NCBI GenBank assembly: GCA_947652115.1
Contig: OX393569.1
Coordinates: 3,637,580 to 3,701,579, forward strand
Source: Blastomussa wellsi
Taxonomy: Eukaryota; Cnidaria; Anthozoa; Scleractinia; Plerogyridae
Direction: 5' to 3'
Length of the DNA stretch: 64,000 nucleotides
Below, piece after piece: positions 46,021 through 58,800 of the stretch. Below the pieces are notes generated by a model. It worked only from the letters and a program-made list of their open reading frames with translations. It did no database searches and was not told the DNA's origin. Every line of letters starts with the position of its first letter. Position 1 is the stretch's first letter. A program made the translations under genes and the position numbers.

Positions 46021-46454
46021 TTAAAATTTAAAATCTGATAAAGCTTCTTTAATCTCGGCGATGAGCTGCATGTAATCTGCAGAATTTTCTTGTATAATTT
46101 CTTGCAATTTATCAATATACTTATCCATGGAATCGAACGTGAGCTTCACGCCGATATCAGGCATTTGGACATGAGACAGAGAGGCGATAAAACGTGTCTG
46201 CACCACCGCAAGCTTCGTCTCAACCACGCCCGTCCGGTGTCTGTCGTTTGCCGTTTCCTCTTTACAAATGGTCAGCCTTTGTTCCAAGCGACTGATCTCT
46301 GAATCGAGCTCCTTGTTAAGCTTCTCACACTCTTCGTTGGACGACTCAAGGACGTTGATCTCTTTGTCCAGGGCGCGGACTTTTTCTATTTCTTGTTGAG
46401 CTGTTGTGGCCAAAGAAACAGCGTCACACTCAAGATCTGCGTCGCTCAGAATTA
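46021..46454 (-). other. Last exon of the MYT1-type gene: C-terminal coiled coil
   Basis: It encodes 143 residues after a phase-1 join. A heptad-rich Glu/Lys/Leu segment ([20 protein letters not shown] and on) is followed by a conserved end, [13 protein letters not shown]...IAEIKEAL, matching the layout of the MYT1 C-terminal dimerisation tail. Acceptor CACACAG|TAATT. Confidence 0.85.
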
Positions 46455-49400
46455 CTGTGTGACCAGCGCCACGCAAAATTCGCAGACTTTGATGTATTTC
46501 GCAACAAAAACAAAGGAACTAGCTATCTTTCTTGCCTGCCTGGAAGACCCAGGCTGTTTCTGCAAGAGCTTACCTTTATACGCTAACTGGCACTGCCTCG
46601 AAAAGTCGTTCTCACGTTCTTCAAAAGCCATTTATAGGATCCAGCCTTACCTTCCTGACTGTGTCTAACTTCTATCGTAACTGAATCATTGAAGTGCACT
46701 TTCTCTGCGGTTGAAAGAAAACTGACAAATTTCGGCAACTCTTTGCACTTTCAAATACGTGATATTTCATAGCAACGTCAACGAAAAGAACTGATCAAGG
46801 ATTCCGGCCGAAAAATGCTTTCTTACAGCTCTTGTGCTGTACCGACAGGCATCTGAAAGACAGGCACGTGATGTTGTAATCAAGTAGAGGGTTTTCAAGA
46901 TGGTGAACATTTGTTTGTAATCCGCAAAACTCGCTGGTACCAGGAAAAAAGCCGCTTCGAAGCCAAACTATTAAAAAGTTTGCGTTACTTGGTGGATCTT
47001 TTGTATGCCAACGTTTGAAAGCTATACCATGTACAAAACCGTTGTATTAGAATGCAGTGGATTTGGGGAGCAGGGTTGGCGCAGTGGTGAGAGCGCTCAC
47101 CTCCAACCAATGTGGCCCGGGTTTGATTCTGGCCCGGTTCCATATGTGGGTTGAGTCCGCTGTTGGTTTTCTCCTCGCTCCGAGGATTTTTCTACCGGGT
47201 TCTCCGGTTTTCCTCCCTCCACAAAAACCAACGTTTCTAAATTCCAATTCGACCTAGAGAGAAGACCCGCATGAAGTCTAGCTTACGCTGATGTGGGTTC
47301 CTCGCTGTCATTTAAAGGAGCTACGTCACGATATTTCGAGTTATTTCTTTGACAACCTAAATTACACCCATGAAATTTAAGAAACCTAAAAATAATAGTT
47401 TGCTGAGGAAGAAAAACACCAAAGGAGTTATACTAAACCAAAAAGGAACAAGGATGGCTGAGGATGGAGAAGATTGAAACGGATTGGAAATGAGGATTGT
47501 GAAAAGTTTAGGGCTAAAGTGCACAAACGATGAATTAGCTCCTTTAAGCGTGCATTAAATCGCTGACAAGCAGTGACCTGGACGTAAAAGGCTACCTCAC
47601 TGTCTGTCTGCCTATAACACACACGCGCTCACCTCAATAACATTGTCCTGATACGTTTTTAGCTGACCATATAAACCTTACCTTTTCCAGAGCGTATCTT
47701 AACCAGCTTGACTTCAGGGTCCAGAGAATTCGCTTGAGCCAGCAACTTAGACTCTGCCTCCTGTCTCATAAGAACTTTCTTCTCGGAAGGAGAAACCAAA
47801 GGACAGCCAGACAAACTGTAAAGCAGACCAGAACTTAGCTACAAGACGTGTTTGTGTTGTGTCGGCGGATAAGAAAAATAATTCAGTTAGCAATAACGAA
47901 GCGGTTAACAACAATGATATCTTTTTGGGGGAGTGGGGGGTGAGACAAGGCAATTTTTATGCAAGAATTTCTTCCACCTTAGCTTTTGGCAAGCAAGAAC
48001 TATTCACACTCACAAGTTCTAAAAGAATTATCTTTCTTTTTTCCAAGAGTAACAGGACTGGTTTGTTATTTTATTCTTTAGCCTGTGCAGGGGCGGATGC
48101 ACGCAGGCTATTTTTCCATTTGACTTTAATTCAGGAGTTTCGTAGTTGGCGACGGTTCACTCGGTAAGTCGGTAGGTCGGTCGGTAGGCCGTAAACGTTT
48201 TGTTGAAATGCCACTGACTAGTACACGAAACATGTAGGGCCAGCGGATCTCCTGCTTGACAATACAGTTTGAATCATTATTATCATCATTATTATCATCA
48301 ACTCAAAGGCTAAATTCTGCAAAAAAAATAAGTCTCGGCTCACAGAGCCTTTGATATTTTCTCCATTATTCCTGTACATGGTTTGTATTTTCAGTGAGGG
48401 GGACAACTGACCACCCCCTACCCTTCTAAAAACTGGTCAATGCTTTCTATTGGTCGTGTTTCTTGATCAAGACCTGTACTTACCTCCTGTGGGTGCTGAA
48501 CTGGCCGCTGGAATGTCCTGTCCCGTCACATCCTGGTGTGGGACACCTGATGACAAAATGTGCCAGTCATTCAATTAATTCAATGTACCTTAGTTATTTG
48601 TAATCCATCCCAAACTTCTCCAATCTTAGCCATTCTTGTTCCTTTTGGATTCATTGTTACTACTTGTCAGCTTTTCCTTCTACTTAGTATATTATTTTTA
48701 GCTTTCACCTAGATTGTACATCACAAAAACGACGCGTGACGATTGCGTGACAAGCCCAAAGGACGTCCCAAAGGAGATACGTCACGATATTTTGACTCAT
48801 TTCTTCGACAACCTAAATCACCCTTAAAATGTAGGAAACCGAAAAAAAATAGTTTGCTAAGGAAGAAAAACACCAAAGGAATGGTACTAAACCAAAAGCG
48901 AACAAGGATGGCAAAGGATGGAGAAGATTGAAACGGATTGGAAATGGCGATTTCGAAAAATTTAGGCTAAATTACTCAAAGTGCCCGAACGATGACGTAG
49001 CTCCTTTAACCAAGTAAAGAACCAATTGCACTAAGCTGTCTACTGTGAAAAAGTACTTCCTGAGTTAAAAATAATTCTTATTCACTGCAGTACTCACATT
49101 GGACCAGTTTTCTCAGACTGCGAACCACTTCCTGAAGAATATAACAAAAAGGGAAAAATTAATTACACACCGTAAGCATTCTACAGCTTTCAATTCCGAA
49201 TAATGACAATAGGCCATTTCCGAGTTCTCTTTTGCCTCAGCGTCAAAACGAGTCTAAGTGCGAAAGCATTCATATGAAAATGTGTTTTACCTGCATCTTC
49301 ATTCTCATGCAAAACAAGCTCATTTCCATATCAATAGTTTCACACTTGGACTCGTTTTGAAACTGAGGGAAAAGGGATATTCAGAAGAGAAAATTGCCTT

Positions 49401-52400
49401 ACATTTTTATAAATAATATTAATAAAGAACAACGCGGTAATTGTTTGAGTTCAACGTAATCGATACCTGCTTCAGCGTTTTGAAGAGCAAGCTTTGGTGC
49501 CAGAGGACAGCCAGATAGACTGAAAGAGACAAAATAGGGGCATTAATACCACTTTTTAACACCGAACTTCAACATATACTTTCCAATTTACCTTGAATAG
49601 TGATATCTAAACCACTCATGCTGTCCTCGTGAACTGTCAATCTATATTTTACGTTATACATTGGTTGGTTTGACAGATATAAGACAGATGTTACAGTAAC
49701 CTTAAAACCTGGGATGAACGATGAACTAGTTAGCATCCCATCTGGGTTGGGGGGGGAGGGGGGGAGGCGGACGGTGGAGTAGTATACATACCTCCTATGG
49801 GAAGCGTATTTGCCAGTCACATGACCTGTTCCATCACACCCAACAGTGGGACACCTTTAATGAAAAGAAATAACACTTAACTTGATGCTCAAAAGCGTAA
49901 CGTCTGAATTCAAACTACTCACTGCGTTTACTTAAACACATACATGTACCTAACTTCTTGAGTTTCCTGTTGCTGCATTTTGGCTGCCATTGGACATCCC
50001 GATAAGCTGAGAAGTAAACCAAACACAGGTTCGAAAAACAAACCTTCAATAGTGAGGAGCGGCAGAGTGGCCTTATGGTTAGCGCCCAGGACACCGCATC
50101 TAGTATTGGCAAATTAAATGCTGGGGGTAACCCTGTGGTGAACTGGCATATCGTCCTAATGATAGCTTGTCATGTTTACTTTTCGTTAAGGCCAAAAAAT
50201 AATGTTAAATGTTACAGAGACACAAATTAGTATTTGTTTGCCGCTCAACGATACGCCTCCTACCTTCAAAAGTGGCTTCAATTTCTGGGAACACTGCGGC
50301 AAAATACCAGCCTCGACTTGTTCCAGGTTAAACTGACGTCAAAACGATGATTTAATCGTGTGCAAAAAGGAACCACTTTTCAATTTCCAAATTTCAACTT
50401 TAGGTGGAAAAAGTCAGACTCCAACATAATTAGTTTTAGGCCTTCTCGAAAAGTAAACACAACACACTACCAAAAAAAGCTAAAATAGTTTTCACTTCAT
50501 AGGGACTTAAATGAATAAAGTTCACGGCTTATAGACCTACCTCCTATGAGTGGCATATTGGCCTGATACATGTCCCCTGCCATCACAGTTGGGAGTTGGG
50601 CAACTAAACACACACAAAATAAAACCATGTTAGCGAGATGGACTGAAAGAATTCAGTCTTGAATGGGATTTGAACCCATGAACTCAGCAATACTGGTGCA
50701 GTGCTCTAGACTAACAACTGAGCATCAAAGCCAACAAGGAGCTGGTCAGTTAATTTGCGAGTTCGTATTACAGCCAATTTCAGTGCAGTGGTGTAGCAGC
50801 TGTCGTAAGCTTGTAATTCTACTTGTAGCAGTTGTTTTAGGGGCTAGGCGCATTGTTCCTGTTGTTTATTCTATTGTTTTCACACAGGGCATCGAGCCAT
50901 TTTATATAACACAAAGTCTTTTTTAAAAGTTCAGCAAGACTAACTTCAATTTCAAGCCTTCTGCGTGTATTTATCACCAGTGTACTTGGGCGAATGAAAG
51001 ACGGGCGAATGATGTTTTGAAAACCCAGGTCTACACACTGCACTGAATTGGCTGTAAGACTGTCCTCACCCAGACCCGGCTCTGTTAGCAGGGCCATATA
51101 GAGAAGAGTCAGAGAAGTGGTGTTGTTGATGCCAAACTATTGAGTTCTGTATTAACACTAACCTGAGAAGTTCTTTGGGTTTGCCATCGGGTCCTACAAA
51201 CGTTAGAAGGACAACTTTACTATTGGTTTATGTATATTGCAGGTTAAAATCCATCACGTATTTTACCGCGCGCGATTGCCCTAAACAGGTCTTGAGACGG
51301 AATATGCCGCAGCTAAAACTGGGGAATATCAGAGAATATACCCCAGGCGATATTCCCCAGTTTTCGAATTTTGCGATTTATGTTCGCACGTTCATCCCGA
51401 GTAAAGTTTTCAATTAAATAAAACTTAACAGAATGAAAATTATTTTGAAAGCCCTTAGGTGTTAAATAGTTTTCAGAAAAGGTCCAAAATTGGACGGCCT
51501 AAAAATTGAAAAATATTTGAAGGATAATAAACACAATAGCCTCCATTTGGCTTAGAAATATGCTCGGAAATATGCTTCGCTCTCGGAAAACTGTTCGTTT
51601 CTAGGAACAGATAATGTCTGCGACAAATATCCGAGCATATTTCCACACCAAATCGAGGCTATTGTTTATATATCCGTCAAGTACAGATGACAGATAACAA
51701 TCGCTTCATGGTCAAAGAGCAACATGACAATTTGTTGAATAACAATCAAGTAACTTACAGTATGGCAATGAACCACAAATAACATCTTACCAAACTCACG
51801 CTTCACAGGGGTTTTTGGAAGAGGCATGTTTCTGACAACCCTTGGACAACCCGAGAGGCGACGGTGAGTGGCAAAACGGCCATTCAAATGGCCTGACCCA
51901 TCACAGCCTTCGGTGGGACATCTAAAAAAGAAATAACCATTTAAGGCTTTATGGACAGTGTTTTGTCGGCACACACAAGGGGACTACTACCTGCAACAAG
52001 ATGTGGGGACAAGTCCCACCATGTGAACTAGCAATAATTTGAAGGGATTCGAGGGACAAGTCACAGGAACCAAAATTTGGGTCCCTGCGACAAGATTTTT
52101 CTACAAGATTTTTTCTCCAGGTCTGGTCCCCACAACTTGTTGCTGGGGATAGTCGCAAGGACTTGTCCTCTCATATCACAATGCTCACTTAGCCAACAAT
52201 CATTATTTCAAGGTTATATTCAGGTAAGGTTAAACATATATGCAAGGTTAATTTAAAACACTAAAACACCATTTGATCGAGAACTTTTGCTAACAAATGA
52301 AACTGTACTGTGAGAAAACCTTAAAACTGTCACCTTTAATGTGAAGCTTTGAACAGTAAATGATACAAATTTTCAAAAGTGATGCATATAGTTTACATAC

Positions 52401-52728
52401 CCAATAAGCTTTGAGACACCTGAGGGTTAGTAAAAACAAAATTTATTAATATTAACTTGCAAATTAGAATACTTGGTAGCAAAACATATGAAAGTGCACT
52501 GTGAATAAAGTCAACTTAAAAGGGCATTGCCACGATAATTTGTTTAGTGTGGACACTCAAACTGTGAACACTCAACATTTTTCTGATGATCCAATGAAAG
52601 CTCTTGATATAGACCAAACGATTAGCATTTTCAGCAACTACAAATGCTAATATGAAGGGCTAGCATTAGATAATGACAACAAATGTAAGAAGTGTTCATG
52701 GTTCTAGTGACCTCACTGCAACTGATCA

Positions 52729-52761
<33 letters not shown>

Positions 52762-52782
52762 CCAACCAACCAATCAATCAAT

Positions 52783-52824
<42 letters not shown>

Positions 52825-55800
52825 GTCAATCATTCAATCAATCAATCATTTAATAAATGAATCCATCAATCTACTACTATCAATACATGTGCTCTTATCC
52901 TTCATATCTGAGGTGGAAGCTCAACAGTAAGATGCTTGACAATAGCAAAGGTGTACGGGCTGTGGGGGCTGCAGCTATTTGGGGCAATTCAGATTTTTTT
53001 CGGCAGCAAGAGAAATTTGGGCAAGGCAACTTGGGAGAATTTTTTGGGCAGATGGTTCACCCCAACCTCCCTTGGCAAAAGATTGCCTGTATGCTTACAT
53101 ATTTTCCTGTGATGGAGTTGGGAAGTAGCAATAATCCTGGTTATTGCAATGTAAGTCCAAGCTGCACCAATGGGACAGCTCCTTGAATTCCTGGATTTGG
53201 AAAAGACTATATATCCTTCGGCTTTACAAAAGTAACATAAAAGAAGACGCCTAATTTACTTATATTATTATCTCTCCCTTACCTCTCCCTCCTCCATAAT
53301 CAGAGTCTTCAGCATCATCTTTGAAATCATCCTCTTCAGATGAACTCTCAGATGATGACGTGTACTGCACCACCTCCTTTGCCTCCAGACACATCTCATC
53401 TGAGCTTATTTCATCTTCTTCGTCATCGTGTTCTGGTTCAATGGGTCCTTTAATGGTTTGACCCTCAGATTCCTCTGATAAACATTCATTCTGAGATGCT
53501 TCTTTCGACACGGGGGCTAAATTACCACTCATAACAGAGTTGGCAACAGCAACGGCAGTCGTTGCTGAGATGATGCTTGGCATGGAAAATGCTGGGAGGG
53601 TAGCAACTGGTGTTGTTGAAGTAACGGTCACCAATGGTGAGTCCAATTTTGTTTTGGGTGGCTTGCTTTTGGGAAATGTAAAATGAATGGGGGAATCTTT
53701 ATTGTCCGAATCAAAGTTGAGTTCTTTCTTGGCCAAGTTGTCCTCAGTGCTGGAAGCAGAAGATATTCCAGAGTCTGGAGACGTAGGGCTTTCCTGAGGC
53801 AGCGTCTTGTCTGTTAGGATGTATTTTGGTGGGCGTGCTAATAGAAAACATATTACCAGCTCGATTACAACGAGAACCAATGGTCAGAATTCTGAGGATC
53901 AGATTAATTTAGTGCAATGCTGGTTTAACCTCAACATGGAATCATAAATCTATGGATATAACAATTTAATAACCACTTACTAACTGAGCATGAGGACTGT
54001 ACTGGGAAATANNNNNNNNNNNNNNNNNNNNNNNNNNNNNNNNNNNNNNNNNNNNNNNNNNNNNNNNNNNNNNNNNNNNNNNNNNNNNNNNNNNNNNNNN
54101 NNNNNNNNNNNNNNNNNNNNNNNNNNNNNNNNNNNNNNNNNNNNNNNNNNNNNNNNNNNNNNNNNNNNNNNNNNNNNNNNNNNNNNNNNNNNNNNNNNNN
54201 NNNNNNNNNNNTTAGAGGGGGAAAGATGAAATATTCAGTTGCTTCCAAATGATGCACTACATATATGTAGAAATTATACATTTATCATCATACCTTCTGT
54301 GAGATGTGTATAACCCAGTTCTGTGTCCAGTACCATCACAACCAGGGGTGGGGCACCTAAAGAACGAAAATAAAGGTTATATACAATCAAGTCCATTTTA
54401 ATGAGTTCACACTCTGTGAAATTAAGGAGGACAGATCTCTGTTAAGCACAGGATGTGTACTTGTGGTGCCAAAATTTATTTACTTTATCTTCCTCAGGAC
54501 AGCAATGACTTTATCTTACCTTGCTCCACCATCATCTCCAGCTCCAGACATCTTACCTAATAGTTAAATGAATAAAAAAAATTCAACCAAGAAAACCCAT
54601 ACAATATTTTTGCAACAGCTTTGAAATGGAAATTTTTATATGGATATTACCTATTACAATCCATCAAATATTTTTGCCTGTACGCGATTGGTCTAAACAT
54701 GCCGCGTGACTAAACAAATGCTCCAGCTAAAACTGGGGAATATCCGAGACTATTCCCAAAGTGATTGTTGCAAAACATATTTGAAGGACAATAACCTCAA
54801 TTTGACTTTGAAAATATGTTTGAATATTTGTCCTTGGGCATTATACAACCATGAACATGAACAGTATGTGTTAATTAAAATAATGTTACGATTTGTTACA
54901 CACCATTTTTATCCTTTTCCACAGAAATCCTCCTTGGGCATCCATAGAGACTGAAACAGAAAATGTATTTTTTTACCCACAGAAGGGCTCAGAGGGTCAA
55001 TAACGAAAATCAACCAATCGGATCAACTCTGTTGACAGTCTAATATTAATTTTTCCTAAAAAGCATTGGCAAAGGTATTATCCTGCATGATTTACGCATT
55101 GTAATGGTTACAAAAGAAAAAATTAAACTTAGACTTAAATTAATAAACACTCAATTTTTGCTGCTTTGTAAAACAACATCAGGGAATTGACGGAATTCTT
55201 TTCCAATTGAAATAGCCAGTGTGTGTTCAGTCAAGGACCCATTCTTTCTCATTTCTTTCTGATGGCCGGTTTGATCTAAAACAATATTTACTAGCCAAGC
55301 TTGCTCAGGATCATACTGGAGAATATCAACCCTTTTTGGCTGATATTCTGCAAAATTAGTATGCCCTTTCGCTTTGTTAATAAGATTTAAATATTATTGA
55401 CCAGCTTAAACTTAGAATAGCTCAATTCAAAGAACCCCTGATAAAGCTTATATTTTGTGATTTCCTGTATGCTCACAGAGTGTTTGCTCATTATAAACAA
55501 TAAAGTTTTCAAATCATTATAGCAATTACCAATAAATCTGTTGTAATGGGTTTATGGTCAATCAATCAAGCACATAACTTTAATCCAAGCTCAAGTTTTT
55601 CTGAAGTCGCCTTTTGGCAGACAAAAATTTCTTTGGTTTAGTACGTTTTCTCCATAAAGGTGATCCCTACCAAGTCCTTTCAGAATGTGTCCTTTGCACT
55701 GCACTGGTCGCCAAATTGGCAGCCTGTTCAGCAAACTTAGCTGCCAAATTTTGTTTTCACTCGCCATTACGACCAAACATGTCGCAGCTTAGAGCGCTGC

Positions 55801-58800
55801 TTTAAGTTTAAAATAATATAAATTTAATATTTTTAAGCGCCATTTTCCCAGCCAAGTCCAGCACATGCAAACCTTAATAAAAGACACACCTTCTGTGAGA
55901 AGCAAATAATCCAGACTTGTGTCCTGAACCATCACAACCTGGAGTTGGACATCTGTTATCGACACAAGGAGGGCACATGATCAACATGAAGTCCATAAAT
56001 ACAAGGCTCAACACTAAAAGTACTTAAGATGATAATAATGGCAAAAATAAAGTTACCAAAAAAATCTCATAGCATGGTAATATTTTAACTAAAGGTAAGA
56101 AGACGTTATCAAGACTTAAGCTCTCAAGCTGACCCCGCGTGAGAAAACTGAATTTGAAGTTATCCATATTTCAGTTAAAAGGGACCTTTCGCGTTAGTTG
56201 AAAACACAATAACACGCGCTTTGAGCATTCTTATGAGGTTTGACAATAAATTTCTCGAGAATGCGTGGGCATTTAATCGTAGGGTCACCTAGATAGATAG
56301 ATAGATAGATAGTTTATTGAAATTACCCTTGCAGCCCGAGGGCTGAATTACGATAATTTTTACAAGTGTAAAACGTAAATTAAATTACAACTATAAATAA
56401 TACTAATAGAGAAATGAATTACAGGGAGATGTTTTAAATAGTATTCAAAAAGTTTGTGTCGTGAGTAGATATTTGGCAAATAATTTTTGCACTTATTGCT
56501 CGAACTTTGAGCGGAATCCGTCTTAAGTATCTCATTTTATTCACATAATCACCTTGAGCTGTCAAAATCGCCATCCTTATCTGTTGATAAATAAGAGAAA
56601 TTGTAATGGGCTTGTACATAACGTCCTTCTTTTACTGTATTTTGCACACCGAAATGTGTTTTTATTGCTATGCCTGTCAATCAAAAGAAATAACAGAATT
56701 TATTTCACTGTAAGTTACATCCAGTCAGCTTGGCTCTCAATCAGGGTGACTAGGCATGCAGGAATTTTGGATGGCCATATTCACATGGGGGCATGTTCAG
56801 AACACCGATAACTGATGACAAGGAGTTCTAGATTTAAACAACAGCAGAACTCTCTCCTCTGTGAAAGCTCCTTCAGTAGAGAAATGGTGAGAAAGGAGAG
56901 AAAAGGAGAAAACTGGGAAAAATGAAACATTGGGTGGCAGGGGGACTTCTTTCCTTACACCGCTAAGCGCATCCTGCACACTTTTGTTTTCTTTCTTCCC
57001 AGGCTCTGTGTGTTTCTTATCATCTCTCCCCATTCCCCAGGAGCCCGTAAAAAAACGAAAGATTAGGAGAGAGAGCAGACTTACACAAAACTGTGTTGCA
57101 TTAATTACCTCCACTGTCTGTTCTCGAAAACCTTCTATTACCTTTCTGCACATAGGGGCATCCATAGACACTGAGATAAAGACAACAGTTAAACACTATT
57201 AACAGCAACCGGAAATGTTGCTTGAAATATATATGGGTTATTGGCCAAGCTTTTTCGGTCAAGATGGTGGGATATTGGCCAAATTCTTTATTTGCGTGTT
57301 TATGGACCGAGAACCAGAACCCCCCTTACCAAACCAAAATTTTTGGACTTCTTGTTTGACACTCAAATTCTCGCATCGACAGGATCGCCTATTGTTACTC
57401 AACTTTGGACCGCCCTATCAAAAATTCCTGGATCCGCCCCTGATTCTACTCTCCTAGTAGTTCTGTCTACTCGGGTGTATAAATGGGTACCAACGAATTG
57501 AATGTTGGGTGTAACCTAACGGAGGGAAGGCTTACCTGTGAAGTATAATGTTAAACTTTGTTAAACAAACTGTTCAGTATCACTGTTTGTCTGTAACTAT
57601 TGTAACTAAAGTCTGTAGTGCTGATTCTAACACTACCCATTTGTTAAATGATGATTTGAAGCATTTACGAAATCTAATTCAATTCCTTGAAATTAGTTTG
57701 CTTCTTTTATGTTCACAAAATTATGTTCCGCCAAAAAATATTAAAGTATCGAGACCACAGTAGCTTTGCCGAGAAAGCACATCTGGCATACAAGCATTAA
57801 AAATCCCACTGCAAAATTTAATCTTCACAGATTAATGAAAAGTAATCCATTCTCTACCTGCGGTGTGATGCAAACTTCCCATTAACATGTCCCTTGCCAT
57901 CACAACCTGGGGTGGGGCACCTACAGTGAAACACAGTTCATTAAAAACAGGCTAAATAACTATTTCAGTCTGTAGTAGCTGTGAAAGTACCAATATACCT
58001 AGGCAAAGATGAGATTGGGGCTATGGTAAGCTACCCTACACAAAATTAAAGGAGTACTCTCACTAAATTAATTTCTCCTTTGGTTAACTGTTAGAAATGA
58101 ATGCAAAAGCAATCCCTCAATCCTCTGGCATGATCAAAAGAAATGTCCTCAATTCCAAATGGGTTCTGTTTCTGTTTTGTTTTACCTTTGATCTGTAATT
58201 TTACTTTAAAAATCAATTCTATTCTCTGTGTAATTACTGAGACTTGTTAATAGTGCAATGGGACAACTTGAGAGGGCTCACAGATATTTAGAAAGCGACT
58301 TGATCCTGTTAACATGCAGCTGTAGCTTGTCTACAAAATGATGCTTCTAAAGTTAAAGAAGCAAAACACTCAATATCTAGTTCAGAATCCTTTGAAATGC
58401 ACCTTGCACCTTGGTGATAATTACAGTAAATACTCCATTGACTGACTTTTGAATCTTATTAATTTTGGTACCTTAATTTTTGTATTGGGAGAGCATTAAA
58501 GATTGACAATTAGGTTAGTAGAGTATAATGTTTAAATTAAATTAAAAGTAATTTAGAAGCTACTTGGAAAATGAAACTAAAAAAGTTTGCTATCTTTGGC
58601 TTTTAATATTGACAACACTATTGTACATTGACAGCTGCTACATGCAGTACTAGACAGGTAATAAATATTTATAAAAAATTTTAGTCCAAAAGGTGGAAAA
58701 CCATAGGAACCAAATTTCATTTGCATAGCAAAAGTAAGGCAAGCAGAAACTCTCTTGTGATGCAAATTACCTTTTGTTCTAGACATTCAATGATATTATA

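Noticed and set aside
48240..48406. Short minus-strand ORF with IMMIIMI repeats
   Set aside because: Produced by an (ATT/ATC) microsatellite near 48276-48300 in a MYT1 intron.
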